From the NCBI GenBank assembly GCA_009746045.1, contig RPFO01000027.1, forward strand, positions 1,636,696-1,700,695: a stretch of DNA of 64,000 nucleotides. Reading direction: 5' to 3'. Made by a program: the position numbers and the translations under genes. Under the pieces are notes generated by a model. It ran no database searches, was not told the DNA's origin, and was given only the letters and a program-made list of their open reading frames with translations. Below are positions 53,801 to 63,520 of the stretch, piece after piece. The DNA comes from Mesostigma viride. Taxonomy: Eukaryota > Streptophyta > Mesostigmatophyceae > Mesostigmatales > Mesostigmataceae. How positions within the stretch are numbered: the stretch's first letter is position 1; every line of letters begins with the position of its first letter.

Positions 53801-56266
53801 CGCGCTAAAGTCTTGCCTGGTGGCTTCTTGGTTGGTGCCATTCGCACTAAAGGCTTGCCCGATGCTTTTGTCGGTGCCTTTCCGGTTCCCGCAGGCGCAC
53901 TACACGCAGAGCCTTCACCAGCTGATTTACCGGCTGGGAGTGGACTACCTGGTGGGGCAGGTACACAAAAAGAAGCCCGCCTGGTACACACTTAGGAGTG
54001 TTTAATGACTGCGAGGGGGTTCGTCTAAGCCATCAAAGCTTCACAACGGGATGCCATGGCGGGGCGTGGGGCAGGTTAGAAAACGTTGTTGTTGTTTTTT
54101 CTCTGCCCCTAGTAGCGGGGCAGGTAACGAGGCCTCCCTGTAACAACCAAGCTTATGGGGCTCACTGCTTTATTGCCAAGCTAACTTGCCGGGCTTTACC
54201 CAGTTCATTATGATTAAAATGCATGGATTGTTCGGTGGGACCAGGTAAATACGAGTCTCCGTGTGCTAGCCCAGTGAAGGAGAGGACTCCACCCAAGTTG
54301 CTTTGGGCATGGAATTCCCGCTTCAAGTAGTCCCGTGCTAGTCTTCCTGTTTAAGGCAGCAGTCGCTGTTTGAGGCAGGGGTGGGAGCTGGAGTCGCGTG
54401 CAATGCCACATGGGGCAGGGTCATTTTTACCCGATGCGCCTCTCTGGAATGCGCCACACACGAAGAATGTAGCGATGCCAAACCAGCACACCAGGCGGCC
54501 CCATCGCGGAAATCCCATCACCGCCAGGGTGTCAACATTGGTATTCAGTATTGATGTATTCTGCCAACTTTCCTCTTTAAAGCATTCTTTCTTCGATTTG
54601 CACAAAGTATACCCACCGAGTTCTTGCCCTGGCTGCCTAGTCTTTGTTCCTTGTACCTGATGCAAACAGCCACGTTTTCCCATGTTTTTCTGGACTCTTG
54701 GTCTGGCCTTGACCTTTGGCCTTTACACGGGCAAGACTTGCCCCACCAGCTCAGATCAAATACCCTGACGCTCCCGTCCCATGTGGGTACTTTGTCGTCA
54801 GAACCCATGTGGGAACTTTGTCGTCAGAACCCATGTGGGAACTTTGTCGTCAGAACCCATGTGGGTACTTTGCCTGGATGGATGAGCTTGTGACATGGAT
54901 GAGCTTGTGACATGGATGAGCTTGTGACATGGATGAGCTGGTGACATGGATGAGCTGGTGACATGGATGAGCTGGTGACATGGATGACAGTCAAGAGGTT
55001 TTCATTTCATGTGCTCGCAGCATTTGTTCCGTCCTTTCCATGAATAGGCGGGTTGTCGAACCAATGAATGGCCGCCCAGTGGATTGATGACCTTGCGACC
55101 GTCCGAGTTTTTCATTTCATGTGCTCGCAGCGTTGTTTGCTCCATTCGCATGATGCAGAAAAAATACCCGCGGGAGTGCCTGCAGTTTGAGTACGACCCC
55201 ACGTTCCCCATTCGAGGCCTTCACTACGACTGCCTGAAGGTCAGCTACCGCACTATAGTGACCACACACACGTCCGAGGCCTGCACTGCGACTGCCTGAA
55301 GGTCAGCTACCGCACTATAGTGACCACACACACATCCGAGGCCTGCACTGCGACTGCCTGAAGGTCAGCTACCGCACTATAGTGACCATACACACATCCA
55401 AGGACTTCACTACGACTACCTGACGGTCAGCGACTACACTGTAGTGACCACACTCACGTCTGAACGCCTTCACTACAACCGCTGCTGCGTGCAGTTACTC
55501 GCAATCTGCACTTGGGATGGGAGATGCTTTTTCCTAGCTTTGTCCTCCCAGCTCTCGACAATAGATACCTGGGGGTTACCTCTAGGGGTTTCCTATAGGT
55601 CACACTCTAGTCATAGTCGTAGTCGTAGCCGTAGCCGTACTCGTACTCGTAGCCGTAGCCGTAGCCGTAGCCGTAGCCGTAGCCGTAGCCGTAGCCGTAG
55701 CCGTAGCCGTAGCCGTAGCCGTAGCCGTAGCCGTAGCCGTAGCCGTAGCCGTAGCCCAGTCGCAGTCGCAGTCGCAGTCGTGGTCGTAGCCGTAGCCGTA
55801 GCCGTAGCCGTAGCCGTAGCCGTAGCCGTAGCCGTAGTCGCAGTCGCAGTCGCAGTCGCAGTCGCAGTTGCAGTCGCAGTCGCAGTCGTGGTCGTAGTCG
55901 TGGTCGCAGTCGCAGTCGCAGTCGCAGTCGCAGTCGCAGTCGCAGTCGCAGTCGCAGTCGCAGTCGCAGTCGCAGTCGCAGTCGCAGTCGCAGTCGCAGT
56001 CGCAGTCGCAGTCGCAGTCGCAGTCGCAGTCGCAGTCGTAGTCGTGGTCGTGGTCGTAGTCGTGGTCGTAGTCTTCGTCACATTTTGTGAGTTATGATTC
56101 TGTCCTCATGTTTGCATGCACCCGTTGTGAGATGAAGTCTTGGGCACATGGGGCGGTTGCTCTGCGGAGTGAGGCGGCGTATCTGCCTGCCCCCCCTGTG
56201 TCCTTTGTCTCTTATACCTCTCTCTCTGTGTATGTCTCTCTCTGTCTCTCTTTCTGTCTCTCTGTT

Positions 56267-56358
<92 letters not shown>

Positions 56359-59300
56359 ATGGCCTCAATTTCCCTGTTGGGAAGGGACCACGAGTGAGCT
56401 GGGCTGGGCTGGGCTGGGCTGGGCTGGGCTGGGCTGGGCTGGGCTGGGCTGGGCTGGGCTGGGCTGGGCTGGGCTGGGCTGGGCTGGGCTGGGCTGGGCT
56501 GGGCTGAATGGGCTTGGCTTTTGCAGGGATTTCTGATGAAGCTCGATTTCTACTACACGATCGAGACAAACTCTGCGTTCTGCGGTCGGCGCAAGGTGAG
56601 GGAGCAGGCAGAAGCCCATTCCCCCCGTTCCGTTACAGTTTTCTGGGACAATGCTCATAGTAGTAGTAGTACTCATAATATACTACTAGTAATAATATAC
56701 TTGTTTATAGTACACTTGTCATACCTTGCGTTTTGTGGTTGGAGCAAAGTAAGCCCACCCATTGAGCGATAGCGGATTGATAGTAGTATGCGGAAAGTGA
56801 AGGAGGTGAAGGAGGGGGTGGAAGAGGTGAAGGATGTTTTTGGCATCATGCATTGCCTCAAACCTGTTTGCTCTATCATGCTATCCTTGATGTTCACTAG
56901 TTCTTATGTTATCTGTTTGTTCCATCATGTTGTCCATGCTGTTCACTAACTGCTATCACATTATCTGTTTTCTCAACCATTTTATCCTTGCTGTTCACGA
57001 ATTGTTACCGTGTCATCTGTTTTCTCTACCATTTTATCCATGCTGTTCACTAGAGGTGTTCCAGATCCCCAAGCCGGAGCTGGAGGAGGCGTACGGGGGC
57101 CTGATTGTTATCATGTCATTTGATTGTTCTATCATGTCATTAATGCTGTTCACTACTTGTGTTCCAGATCCCCAAGCCGGAGCTGGAGGAGGCGTACGGG
57201 GGCCTCGACATCCGGCCGCAGTACATGCAGGACAACATGGTCGCGCTGCTGGACCTCTTCTCCCTCGCGGAGGTAGGATGGGTGTTGCCTGTTACATTCA
57301 TTCAAGGGTAGTGAGAGCTGGTGTTGGGTAGTGGACAACAAGGTGGTGCTGCTGGACCTCTTCTCCCTTGCGGAGGTGGGATGGGTGTTGCCTGTTACAT
57401 TCATTCAAGGGTAGAGCGAGCTGGTGTTGGGTAGCGGACAACAAGGTGGTGCTGCTGGACCTCTTCTCCCTCGCGGAGGTGGGATGGGTGTTGCCTGTTC
57501 CATTCATTCAAGGGTAGTGAGAGCTGGTGTTGGGTAGCGGACAACATGGTGGTGCTGCTGGACCTCTTCTCCCTCGCGGAGGTGGGATGGGTGTTGCCTG
57601 TTCCATTCATTCAAGGGTAGTGAGAGCTGGTGTTGGGTAGCGGACAACATGGTGGTGCTGCTGGACCTCTTCTCCGTCGCGGAGGTGGGATGGGTGTTGC
57701 CTGTTCCATTCATTCAAGGGTAGTGAGAGCTGGTGTTGGGTAGCGGAGTGGAGGGGCAGGACATCATGTTGGAGGGGCAGGGACATGGTGGCGCTGCTGG
57801 ATACTATGAAGGAAGCAAGAGTTTCAAGGAGCTCAAGAAAGAGTTTCAACAAACTTATGCCGATGTATGTCACATATGGTGACGTGCCAGCGGGGCATCG
57901 TAAGCATCTATTTTGGGAAATACGCCTGCTGGAACAGCCAGCAATGAATTTCACTGTTCCTGGGGCTTTCACGGAACCGCAAGCCATCCACTTCAAGGTT
58001 CCGGTGGTCTACTGTAGGGGTTTCCTTGCCCAGCGGTCGTCCCCTGCCCTGGAACCCAGCTTATTTACAAGCCAACCATTCTCATGGTCCCATGTAGGGC
58101 TTGCAAAGCGGCAGTCCCCTGCCTTTGAACCCAAATTTATCAACTCCTAAGTCTTTACTCACCTTGAGGTTCCTGCCGCTGCTCTTTCACAATCGATCAA
58201 CCATGGAGGGCTAGATAAAGGGCATGATCGCAAATGTCAACCTATCGGTGACGGCGGCTCATTTGTGGCTTTGGATCGTTACCACCAACGGTTGCCCCTT
58301 GAACATGCAGGCGTGCCTGATCAGCGACGTCGTCGAGTATTTCAACCAGAAACGCATCAGCTTCCACCCAGGGTGCGTCCGGTGGTGTAGGCCCTGGTAA
58401 TATGGTTATAGTGAACGTTGCACAATATCTTTGCGGATCCTGCGAGCATTGCTTCCTGGCTTTCCTTGCCTTGTTCCTACCACTGGTCAAACAAGCACTT
58501 GGCAGCGTCTCGGGCAGCATAGCGGGCAGCATCTCGAGGAGCATCTCGGGCAGCATCTCGGGCAGCATAGCGGACAGCATCTCGGGCAGCATAGCGGGCA
58601 GGCTCTCATATTGAAGTGAGCCATGTTTGATGCTAGTCCCAAGGCTCAGAAAGGCAATAGCTCCTCAGGTGGTTGAGCCCTATTAGATTGTTCCGATGTA
58701 CATTGATGAATAAGGCAAATGCTATGTGATATGCTTCTGAATCCTGTTCTACGAGGTGTATCACACAGCATTTGCCTTATTCATCCTAATGCCTAATTCA
58801 TCTTAATGCCTTATTCATCCTAATGCCTTATTCATCCCGATGCCTTATTCATCCTAATGCCTTATTCATCCTAATGCCTTATTCATCCCAATGCCTTATT
58901 CATCCTAATGCCTTATTCATCCTAATGCCTTATTCATCCTAATGCCTTATTCATCCTAATGCCTTATTCACGCTGTAAAACTTCACACCTAATAGTAATT
59001 ATGGACCTGTAATTCACCAGTAATTCACTGGACCGTTCACTTCATATCCTGGCTAGAAGAATCATACATAATGCATGAGCGTTGTGACAAGAATTAGACC
59101 TTGCCATGCCGATGTCTGTAATGGCTGTACGGCCTGTCAGGAAATGCGAACGCTCACCTGCGTCCGCTTTGGCCCTAGCCATTCTCTTGTCTGGAAGAAC
59201 TGGCCGCTAATTTGTTCAAGGAGGTCCTCGCACCGTCTATTTTGTTACTTTAGTCGGTTGAACAACGGCGAGAAATCGCCTGGCCTCGCTGCCTCTTTTT

Positions 59301-62300
59301 AGTGGATTATGCCATAAACGAGGGTGTTCGACCCACGATAGATGCGGATGTTATATTGTCCACGCTGGATCATGTAATGAACGAGGATGTTTTATTAAAT
59401 AGGATCATGTAATGAACGAGGATGGTTTATTATATAGGATCATATAATGAACGAGGATGGTTTATTATATAAGGATGTTTTATTAGTAGTATATTTATAG
59501 TAGTATATATTATATAAAGGCCGGGATACCCAGGGCCTGCGACACATCGCAAATGTTTTATGACACAGAAAATGATGATTGCAACACCCACTTCCTTTGG
59601 CTCACTCATGGCCGACATGGCCCCTTGCTGGGCTCGCTCGTACCCCCTGGCTACCAGGCTCGTGTATGGGGATGTGCATGATTCTTTTTGCCCACTTTTT
59701 CTGCACCCTATTAACTTGTTCTGTTGTTATAGTATCATTAGTAATCTTATTATTAGTAACATTACAATTATACTACTAATTAATATTGTAGTGTCATATG
59801 CCAGTAGTAGTATGCCACCTTACGTAGTGACACTACCTCAAACATGTCTGTTAACCCCACAACCACAAACGGATAGCCCCATTTATGAAAGCGTGTGGGG
59901 CTCTTATGGCCCCATCTTCCATGCCTCATAAAAATGACATCTCTACCGTGTTGTTCATTGCCTTGCTGCTACTCACGTCTCGTATTTAAAATTTTCCACA
60001 GTCACAAACCAACAGCTCTGTTTCCAAAAGCTCGTTTCGCGTATTCGTCATATTGTTGTCGAAACTGTAACCAACCTCGAACGTGCCTGGTTACCCCAAC
60101 AACTACGACCCATGCCATACGACCCATGACCCTTATACCCTGCCTTAAATACGCCGTTTCTGGTCCTTGTTCAAGTCAACTATGAAGTATGAACAAACAG
60201 TTCCGTTTACGAAGACGTGCGGGACTCCATTCGGCAGGTCCTCATGTCTATCATGCTAATGGCCTTGCTGCCTCATGCGCCTGTAATGCCCACAACTACA
60301 AACGAACAGCTCTGTCTATGAGGATGTTCGGGACTCCATCCGGCAGGTCCACATCAGCGGCGCGCTGCACCGAGCCGTGCTTCGCAACCCAGAGATCTAC
60401 CTGAGCGATGCGGTGAGGCGTGCGTGGGATTCAAAAATAGACAACTACCACACGAACAGTGAGGCGCGCTATTTATAGATAAACGCATTCTAATAAAGCC
60501 GCTATTAAACTACGACGACGACGACGACTACAAATAGTAAAGCTGTGATCTGGTATGAGCGACGTGGTGAGGCATGGGCGCTATCTATGGCTGGAGACAA
60601 CGAGTGCCAGTAGTTCTCAGCTTCATTAGCTGTGGACATGGCTGCAACCACTGAGCCATTAAAAGCTTGCCTCTGCATGCTGAATTGCTCGGTGTCAGAC
60701 TTGGGCTCTGTTATGCTTGGAGCCCGATGCTTCAGGCATGGCTGCAGTCGTCGCGCAGTCGAACATTGCACCAGCGCAAGTATCTCCTGCACCTGCATAC
60801 CTCCTTGGTGCGTGACGCTATGCATTTGTGAACTTACCCTATGGTCCTTATGCCTGCAGCCGAAGCTGCAGGCCTGGCGGCAAGTTCAGAGCATCTGATA
60901 CATCTTTTGCAACTACGCCCCTCCTTGGTACACTATACAATATTCTTACAGTATTCTTATAATATTCTCACAAATCCACAACGTGGCCCTTACGCGATGC
61001 GTGCAGCCGAAACTGCGCGCATGGCTCCAGTCGCTTCGGGACGCGAACAAGAAAATGTTCATCATCACCAACTCCCCGTACTCCTTTGTCGACGGCGGCA
61101 TGCGCTACATCTTCAGGGTACGTTCCTAGGAGGCATGTGAATAGGTGGTAGGTTCATCATTGCAAACTGCCCTACTCCTTTGTCAATGGCGGCATGCATT
61201 ACATATCCCGGGTGCTTTGCTATGCTGTTGGCTGATCCTCAGGATGACGGCCAGAACGGCGCCTCATGGGGCAGCTTCTTTGACGTCGTCGTCACCTCCG
61301 CAAACAAGCCCAGTTTTTACACCGGCCACCGGCACTTCAGGCACGTGGTGCTGGGTGGTCGGGCTCGACTAGCCCTTGATTAACTAATTTTAATGATGTA
61401 GTTGATTAATTAATTAATTAATTAATTAATAACACGACTAGCGCTTGCACCAGTTGCGAGCGCCTACACTAGGAAGCCTTTGTTGCAGTCGTAGCAGCCT
61501 GTTCTACGGCCCCACAGTACGTAGCTGCCTCATAAGATGTGGCCTCTGCTATATGGGGTTGCCCAACGATGTTATGGGACATAGCTACTCTCTCTTTTGT
61601 GAGACTTTGCTTCTGTGGCAGAACGTTGCTGCCGTCTCCCCCAAGGCACGGCTGAGGGCACATAAGACCGTGCAACAGTCTGCGGCCACATAAGACGTTG
61701 CAACAGTCATATACGGCGCTGCTGTGGTATTTTGCAGACGTTGCCATGGTGCTAATGTGTTGTTGAAGGCATCGCTATTGTCTTTGGGATGCTGCTCTGG
61801 TCTTGGTCTTTGTTTACTCCCTTGGGCTCTTTTGCCTCAGGCTCTTAGGGTGAAAGCCATTGTGACTTCTTGTATTCAGGTGGGATTGAAGCCCCAAGAG
61901 CTCATATTGAACCGCTGATTACTATCAAATAAATAGGTTGAACTATTTCATCTGATCTGATTGATATTTACTGGCCCTTTGTAGAAGCTAGCTGGGTTGC
62001 AGTGATTCGCATGGAAAAATCGTGAATGAAAATCGTGGGACCCTACCATGTCTTTACTCTTCACTTCATCTTATCGTCTCAGTTAATGCGACTTCCGGCA
62101 TGGAAGTATGCTGTAATATAGGACCATAGGGGTGGCTATAGTATGTCACTACAGATAGTACTACTGACAGCCGAATCTTTGGAGTATAGTCTGTTAAAGG
62201 GACAAAGATGTGCTGACTAACATGGTTAGCCCTGACAGTATCGTATTTGATGTGCAGATCCAATTTCCCCTTAAATCCTGTTTGTGTCTTTTGCTCTGGT

Positions 62301-63247
62301 ACCGAGTTTTCCTCAAACGCTGAAGGTTTAGGGTTAAGGGTTTAGAAAGTTGGTGAGCGGAGCCCATTGCACCCCTTTATCTATGTGCCGTCGTCCTGTC
62401 TGTCCCTCTCATCCGTTTAGGGATGTATGCGTGACAATTCGAGCTGGTGAGCCAGATAGGGATAGCGTCCTTTTAGGGACGTGTGTATAACAATTCGAGC
62501 TGGTGTGCCAGATAGGGATAGCGTCCTTTTAGGGACGTGTGTATAACAATTTGAGCTGGTGTGCCAGATAGGGATAGCGTCCTTTTAGGGACGTGTGTAT
62601 AACAATTCGAGCTGGTGTGCCAGATAGGGATAGCGTCCTTTTAGGGACGTGTGTATAACAATTCGAGCTGGTGTGCCAGATAGGGATAGCGTCCTTTTAG
62701 GGACGTGTGTATAACAATTCGAGCTGGTGTGCCAGATAGGGATAGCGTCCTTTTAGGGACATGTGTATAACAATTCGAGCTGGTGTGCCAGATAGGGATA
62801 GCGTCCTTTTAGGGACGTGTGTACACCAATTCGAGCTGGTGTGCCAGATAGGGATAGCGTCCTTTACCGTGCGAGCGAACACATGAGCCTAGCCACATAG
62901 CATCCTAATGATAACGATCGCTGCTGTCGTGCTATCGTTTTCTCTGCGCCTCCCACTCTCATTCTGCCCCTTTCATACACTTTTTCTTCTAGTTCTCGTT
63001 GTGTGTTGTTGCTGTCAGCTTGGCGCGTAATCACCCCTTGGTGTGTCGTTGCACACCACATCATCCTGCTGCTGCGCCTGGTGCGACATTCTGTCATACC
63101 CTCCTCCTCCTCCTCCTCCTCCTCCTCCTCCTCCTCCTCCTCCTCCTCCTCCTCCTCCTCCTCCTCCTCCTCCTCCTCCTCCTCCTCCTCCTCCTCCTCC
63201 TCCTCCTCCTCCTCCTCCTCCTCCTCCTCCTCCTCCTCCTCCTCCTC

Positions 63248-63279
<32 letters not shown>

Positions 63280-63520
63280 ACTGCGCCTGGTGCATTATTC
63301 TGTCGTCCCATCCTGCCGCACTGTCTTAACATGTTTATGTGTCTAAGTGTGATCATTTTTGTGATCATTACAAATCTCTTGTACGCCACGTGGCAGGCGG
63401 TTGAAGTCTGACGCGGAGACCCTGGACTGGGAGACGGTGCGAGAGTTCCGCCAGGACTCTTTCTACGTCAACGGCTGCCTAAGCGAGTTCCTCCAATTGA
63501 CCAAGTGGAACGGGCGGCAG
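50856..63520 (+). CDS. NT5DC: NT5DC2/3-like 5'-nucleotidase domain protein, mitochondrial type (11 exons, 3' end beyond window)
   Basis: Exons 50856-51339, 53435-53505, 53895-53960, 55159-55239, 56527-56595, 57168-57272, 58311-58372, 60310-60412, 61007-61117, 61243-61340 and 63397-63520; phases agree (458 codons so far). The N-terminus [20 protein letters not shown] is Arg-rich and acid-free, as in a mitochondrial presequence. Family landmarks in order: [20 protein letters not shown] with the HAD nucleophile box [98 protein letters not shown] motif [39 protein letters not shown] (motif III Lys), [12 protein letters not shown]. Motif IV (GDH) must lie to the right. These HAD proteins are putative nucleotidases of unsettled substrate. 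Intron 10 is GC-AG. Confidence 0.87.
51955..52412. repeat. 17-bp tandem repeat (AAGGTTATCACCACAAT) in NT5DC intron 1
   Basis: About 22 units with CAC/CAT alternation. Two copies of a larger insert (AACAAGGGTTATCGTTTTGA then TATTATTGGCTAATCA) at ~52211 and ~52337 show that a ~126-bp block was itself duplicated. Confidence 0.92.
53530..53885 (+). repeat. 42-bp minisatellite in NT5DC intron 2, largely open in frame
   Basis: About 8 units (GCCATTCGCGCTAAAGGCTT, GCCTGGTGGCTTCTTTGTTG, GT), starting ~25 bp after the exon-2 donor and ending ~10 bp before the exon-3 acceptor, so it is almost the whole intron. Because 42 is divisible by 3 it encodes repeated [14 protein letters not shown], with few stops. 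Confidence 0.9.
53961..54775. other. NT5DC intron 3, left part
   Basis: Contains two short echoes of the exon-3 donor (GGTGGGGCAG then GTACAC at 53951): GTGGGGCAGGTTAGAAAA (~54068) and GCGGGGCAGGTAACGAGG (~54116). Otherwise no gene recognised. Confidence 0.45.
54778..54995. repeat. 27-bp and 17-bp minisatellites in NT5DC intron 3
   Basis: CCCATGTGGGAACTTTGTCG then TCAGAAC, four units (54778-54870); then GACATGGATGAGCTKGT, about seven units (54880-54990). Confidence 0.93.
54998..55158 (+). repeat. Duplicated acceptor-side flank of NT5DC exon 4
   Basis: TTTTCATTTCATGTGCTCGC followed by AGC.TTGTT occurs at 54999 and again at 55110, about 111 bp apart. The second copy continues to the true acceptor ATGATGCAG at 55158; the first ends in CCATGAATAG. 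Confidence 0.75.
55225..55480 (+). repeat. 62-bp tandem copies of the NT5DC exon-4 donor junction
   Basis: TGCCTGAAG then GTCAGCTACCGCACTATAGT occurs at 55231 (real exon end, donor GTCAGC), 55293 and 55355, with a decayed fourth (TACCTGACG, GTCAGCGACTACACTGTAGT) at 55417. Each unit includes the last ~20 nt of exon (CACTRCGACTGCCTGAAG) and the donor. Period is exactly 62 bp. Confidence 0.9.
55605..56075. repeat. (CGTAGC)n / (CGCAGT)n hexamer array in NT5DC intron 4
   Basis: Hexamers CGTAGC (55620-55755, 55790-55836), CGCAGT (55756-55780, 55837-56035) and CGTGGT variants. Blocks alternate, showing block duplications. Confidence 0.95.
56216..56506. repeat. (CT)n and (GGGCT)n arrays before NT5DC exon 5
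   Basis: (CT)n about 56216-56352 and (GGGCT)n 56399-56505 (~21 units). The latter ends ~20 bp from the exon-5 acceptor TTTTGCAG at 56526. Confidence 0.95.
56724..56760 (+). repeat. Decayed copy of the NT5DC exon-5 donor junction
   Basis: CTTGCGTTTTGTGGTTGGAG then CAAAGTAAGCCCA parallels the exon end CTCTGCGTTCTGCGGTCGGC then GCAAGGTGAGG (56570-56600), GT donor kept. Bases 56761-57050 otherwise show CATTTTATCC.TGCTGTTCAC repeats of ~60 bp. Confidence 0.7.
57056..57158 (+). repeat. Identical partial copy of NT5DC exon 6 acceptor junction, 103 bp upstream
   Basis: 57056-57102 (GTGTTCCAGATCCCCAAGCC ... TACGGGGGCCT) is identical over 47 bp to 57159-57205, which is the real acceptor and first 38 nt of exon 6. 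The copy then runs into intron sequence (GATTGTTATCATGTC). Confidence 0.92.
57273..57805 (+). repeat. 103-bp tandem copies of the NT5DC exon-6 donor junction
   Basis: GGACCTCTTCTCCCTCGCGG then AGGTRGGATGGG occurs at 57251 (exon) and 57354, 57457, 57560 and 57663, exact 103-bp steps, each carrying ~40 nt of exon end (AACAWGGTGGTGCTGCTGGA...) plus GT donor and intron start. A last fragment (GACATGGTGGCGCTGCTGGA) is at 57781. Confidence 0.95.
58500..58975. repeat. 15-bp (GGGCAGCATCTCGGA-type) and 17-bp (CCTAATGCCTTATTCAT) minisatellites
   Basis: 15-bp units 58500-58612; 17-bp units 58780-58972 (about 11). In NT5DC intron 7. Before the second array, AAGGCAAATGCT...AGCATTTGCCTT (58712-58778) forms an inverted repeat. 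Confidence 0.92.
58976..59860. other. NT5DC intron 7, middle; no gene
   Basis: Contains three ~35-bp repeats (GGATCATGTAATGAACGAGG then ATGKTTTATTA) at 59370-59465 and AT-rich ATTAGTAATATTA sequence at 59730-59800. ORFs are short and unrecognised. Confidence 0.5.
59870..60245 (+). repeat. Three upstream copies of the NT5DC exon-8 acceptor junction
   Basis: The real exon 8 starts at 60310 after ACGAACAG (CTCTGTCTATGAGGATGTTC). Copies: 60201-60240 after ACAAACAG (TTCCGTTTACGAAGACGTGC), 60016 after ACCAACAG (CTCTGTTTCCAAAAGCTCGT), and 59877 after CGGATAG (CCCCATTTATGAAAGCGTGT). The 60201 copy still encodes [13 protein letters not shown]. Confidence 0.82.
60722..60905 (+). repeat. Two upstream copies of the NT5DC exon-9 acceptor junction
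   Basis: The real edge is GCGTGCAG then CCGAAACTGCGCGCATGGCT (61007). Copies: GCCTGCAG then CCGAAGCTGCAGGCCTGGCG (60862), and CGATGCTTCAGGCATGGCTG then CAGTCGTCGCGCAG (~60725). Both are in intron 8; the second is more decayed. Confidence 0.75.
61146..61215 (+). repeat. Decayed copy of the NT5DC exon-9 donor junction
   Basis: GGTTCATCATTGCAAACTGC, CCTACTCCTTTGTCAATGGC, GGCATGCATTACATATCCCG, GGTGC parallels exon 9's end (TGTTCATCATCACCAACTCC..., GGCATGCGCTACATCTTCAG, GGTACG at 61048-61121). Most of intron 9 (61118-61242) is this copy. Confidence 0.82.
61341..62425. other. NT5DC intron 10 (GC-AG), left part; no gene
   Basis: Contains (TTAA)n at 61405-61430, CAT/CATAAGACSKTGCAACAGTC repeats (61660-61710), and mixed sequence. 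The ORFs have no recognised domain. Confidence 0.5.
62430..62865. repeat. 56-bp tandem repeat, about 8 units
   Basis: Unit: AATTCGAGCTGGTGTGCCAG, ATAGGGATAGCGTCCTTTTA, GGGACGTGTGTATAAC. Exact 56-bp steps (for example GATAGCGTCC at 62461 and 62517), units nearly identical. Confidence 0.96.
63102..63292. repeat. (CTC)n followed by (TGC)n trinucleotide array
   Basis: (CTC)n about 63102-63251 then (TGC)n 63252-63281 in NT5DC intron 10, ~105 bp before the exon-11 acceptor. Poly-Leu/Ser/Pro/Gly ORFs are artefacts. Confidence 0.97.
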
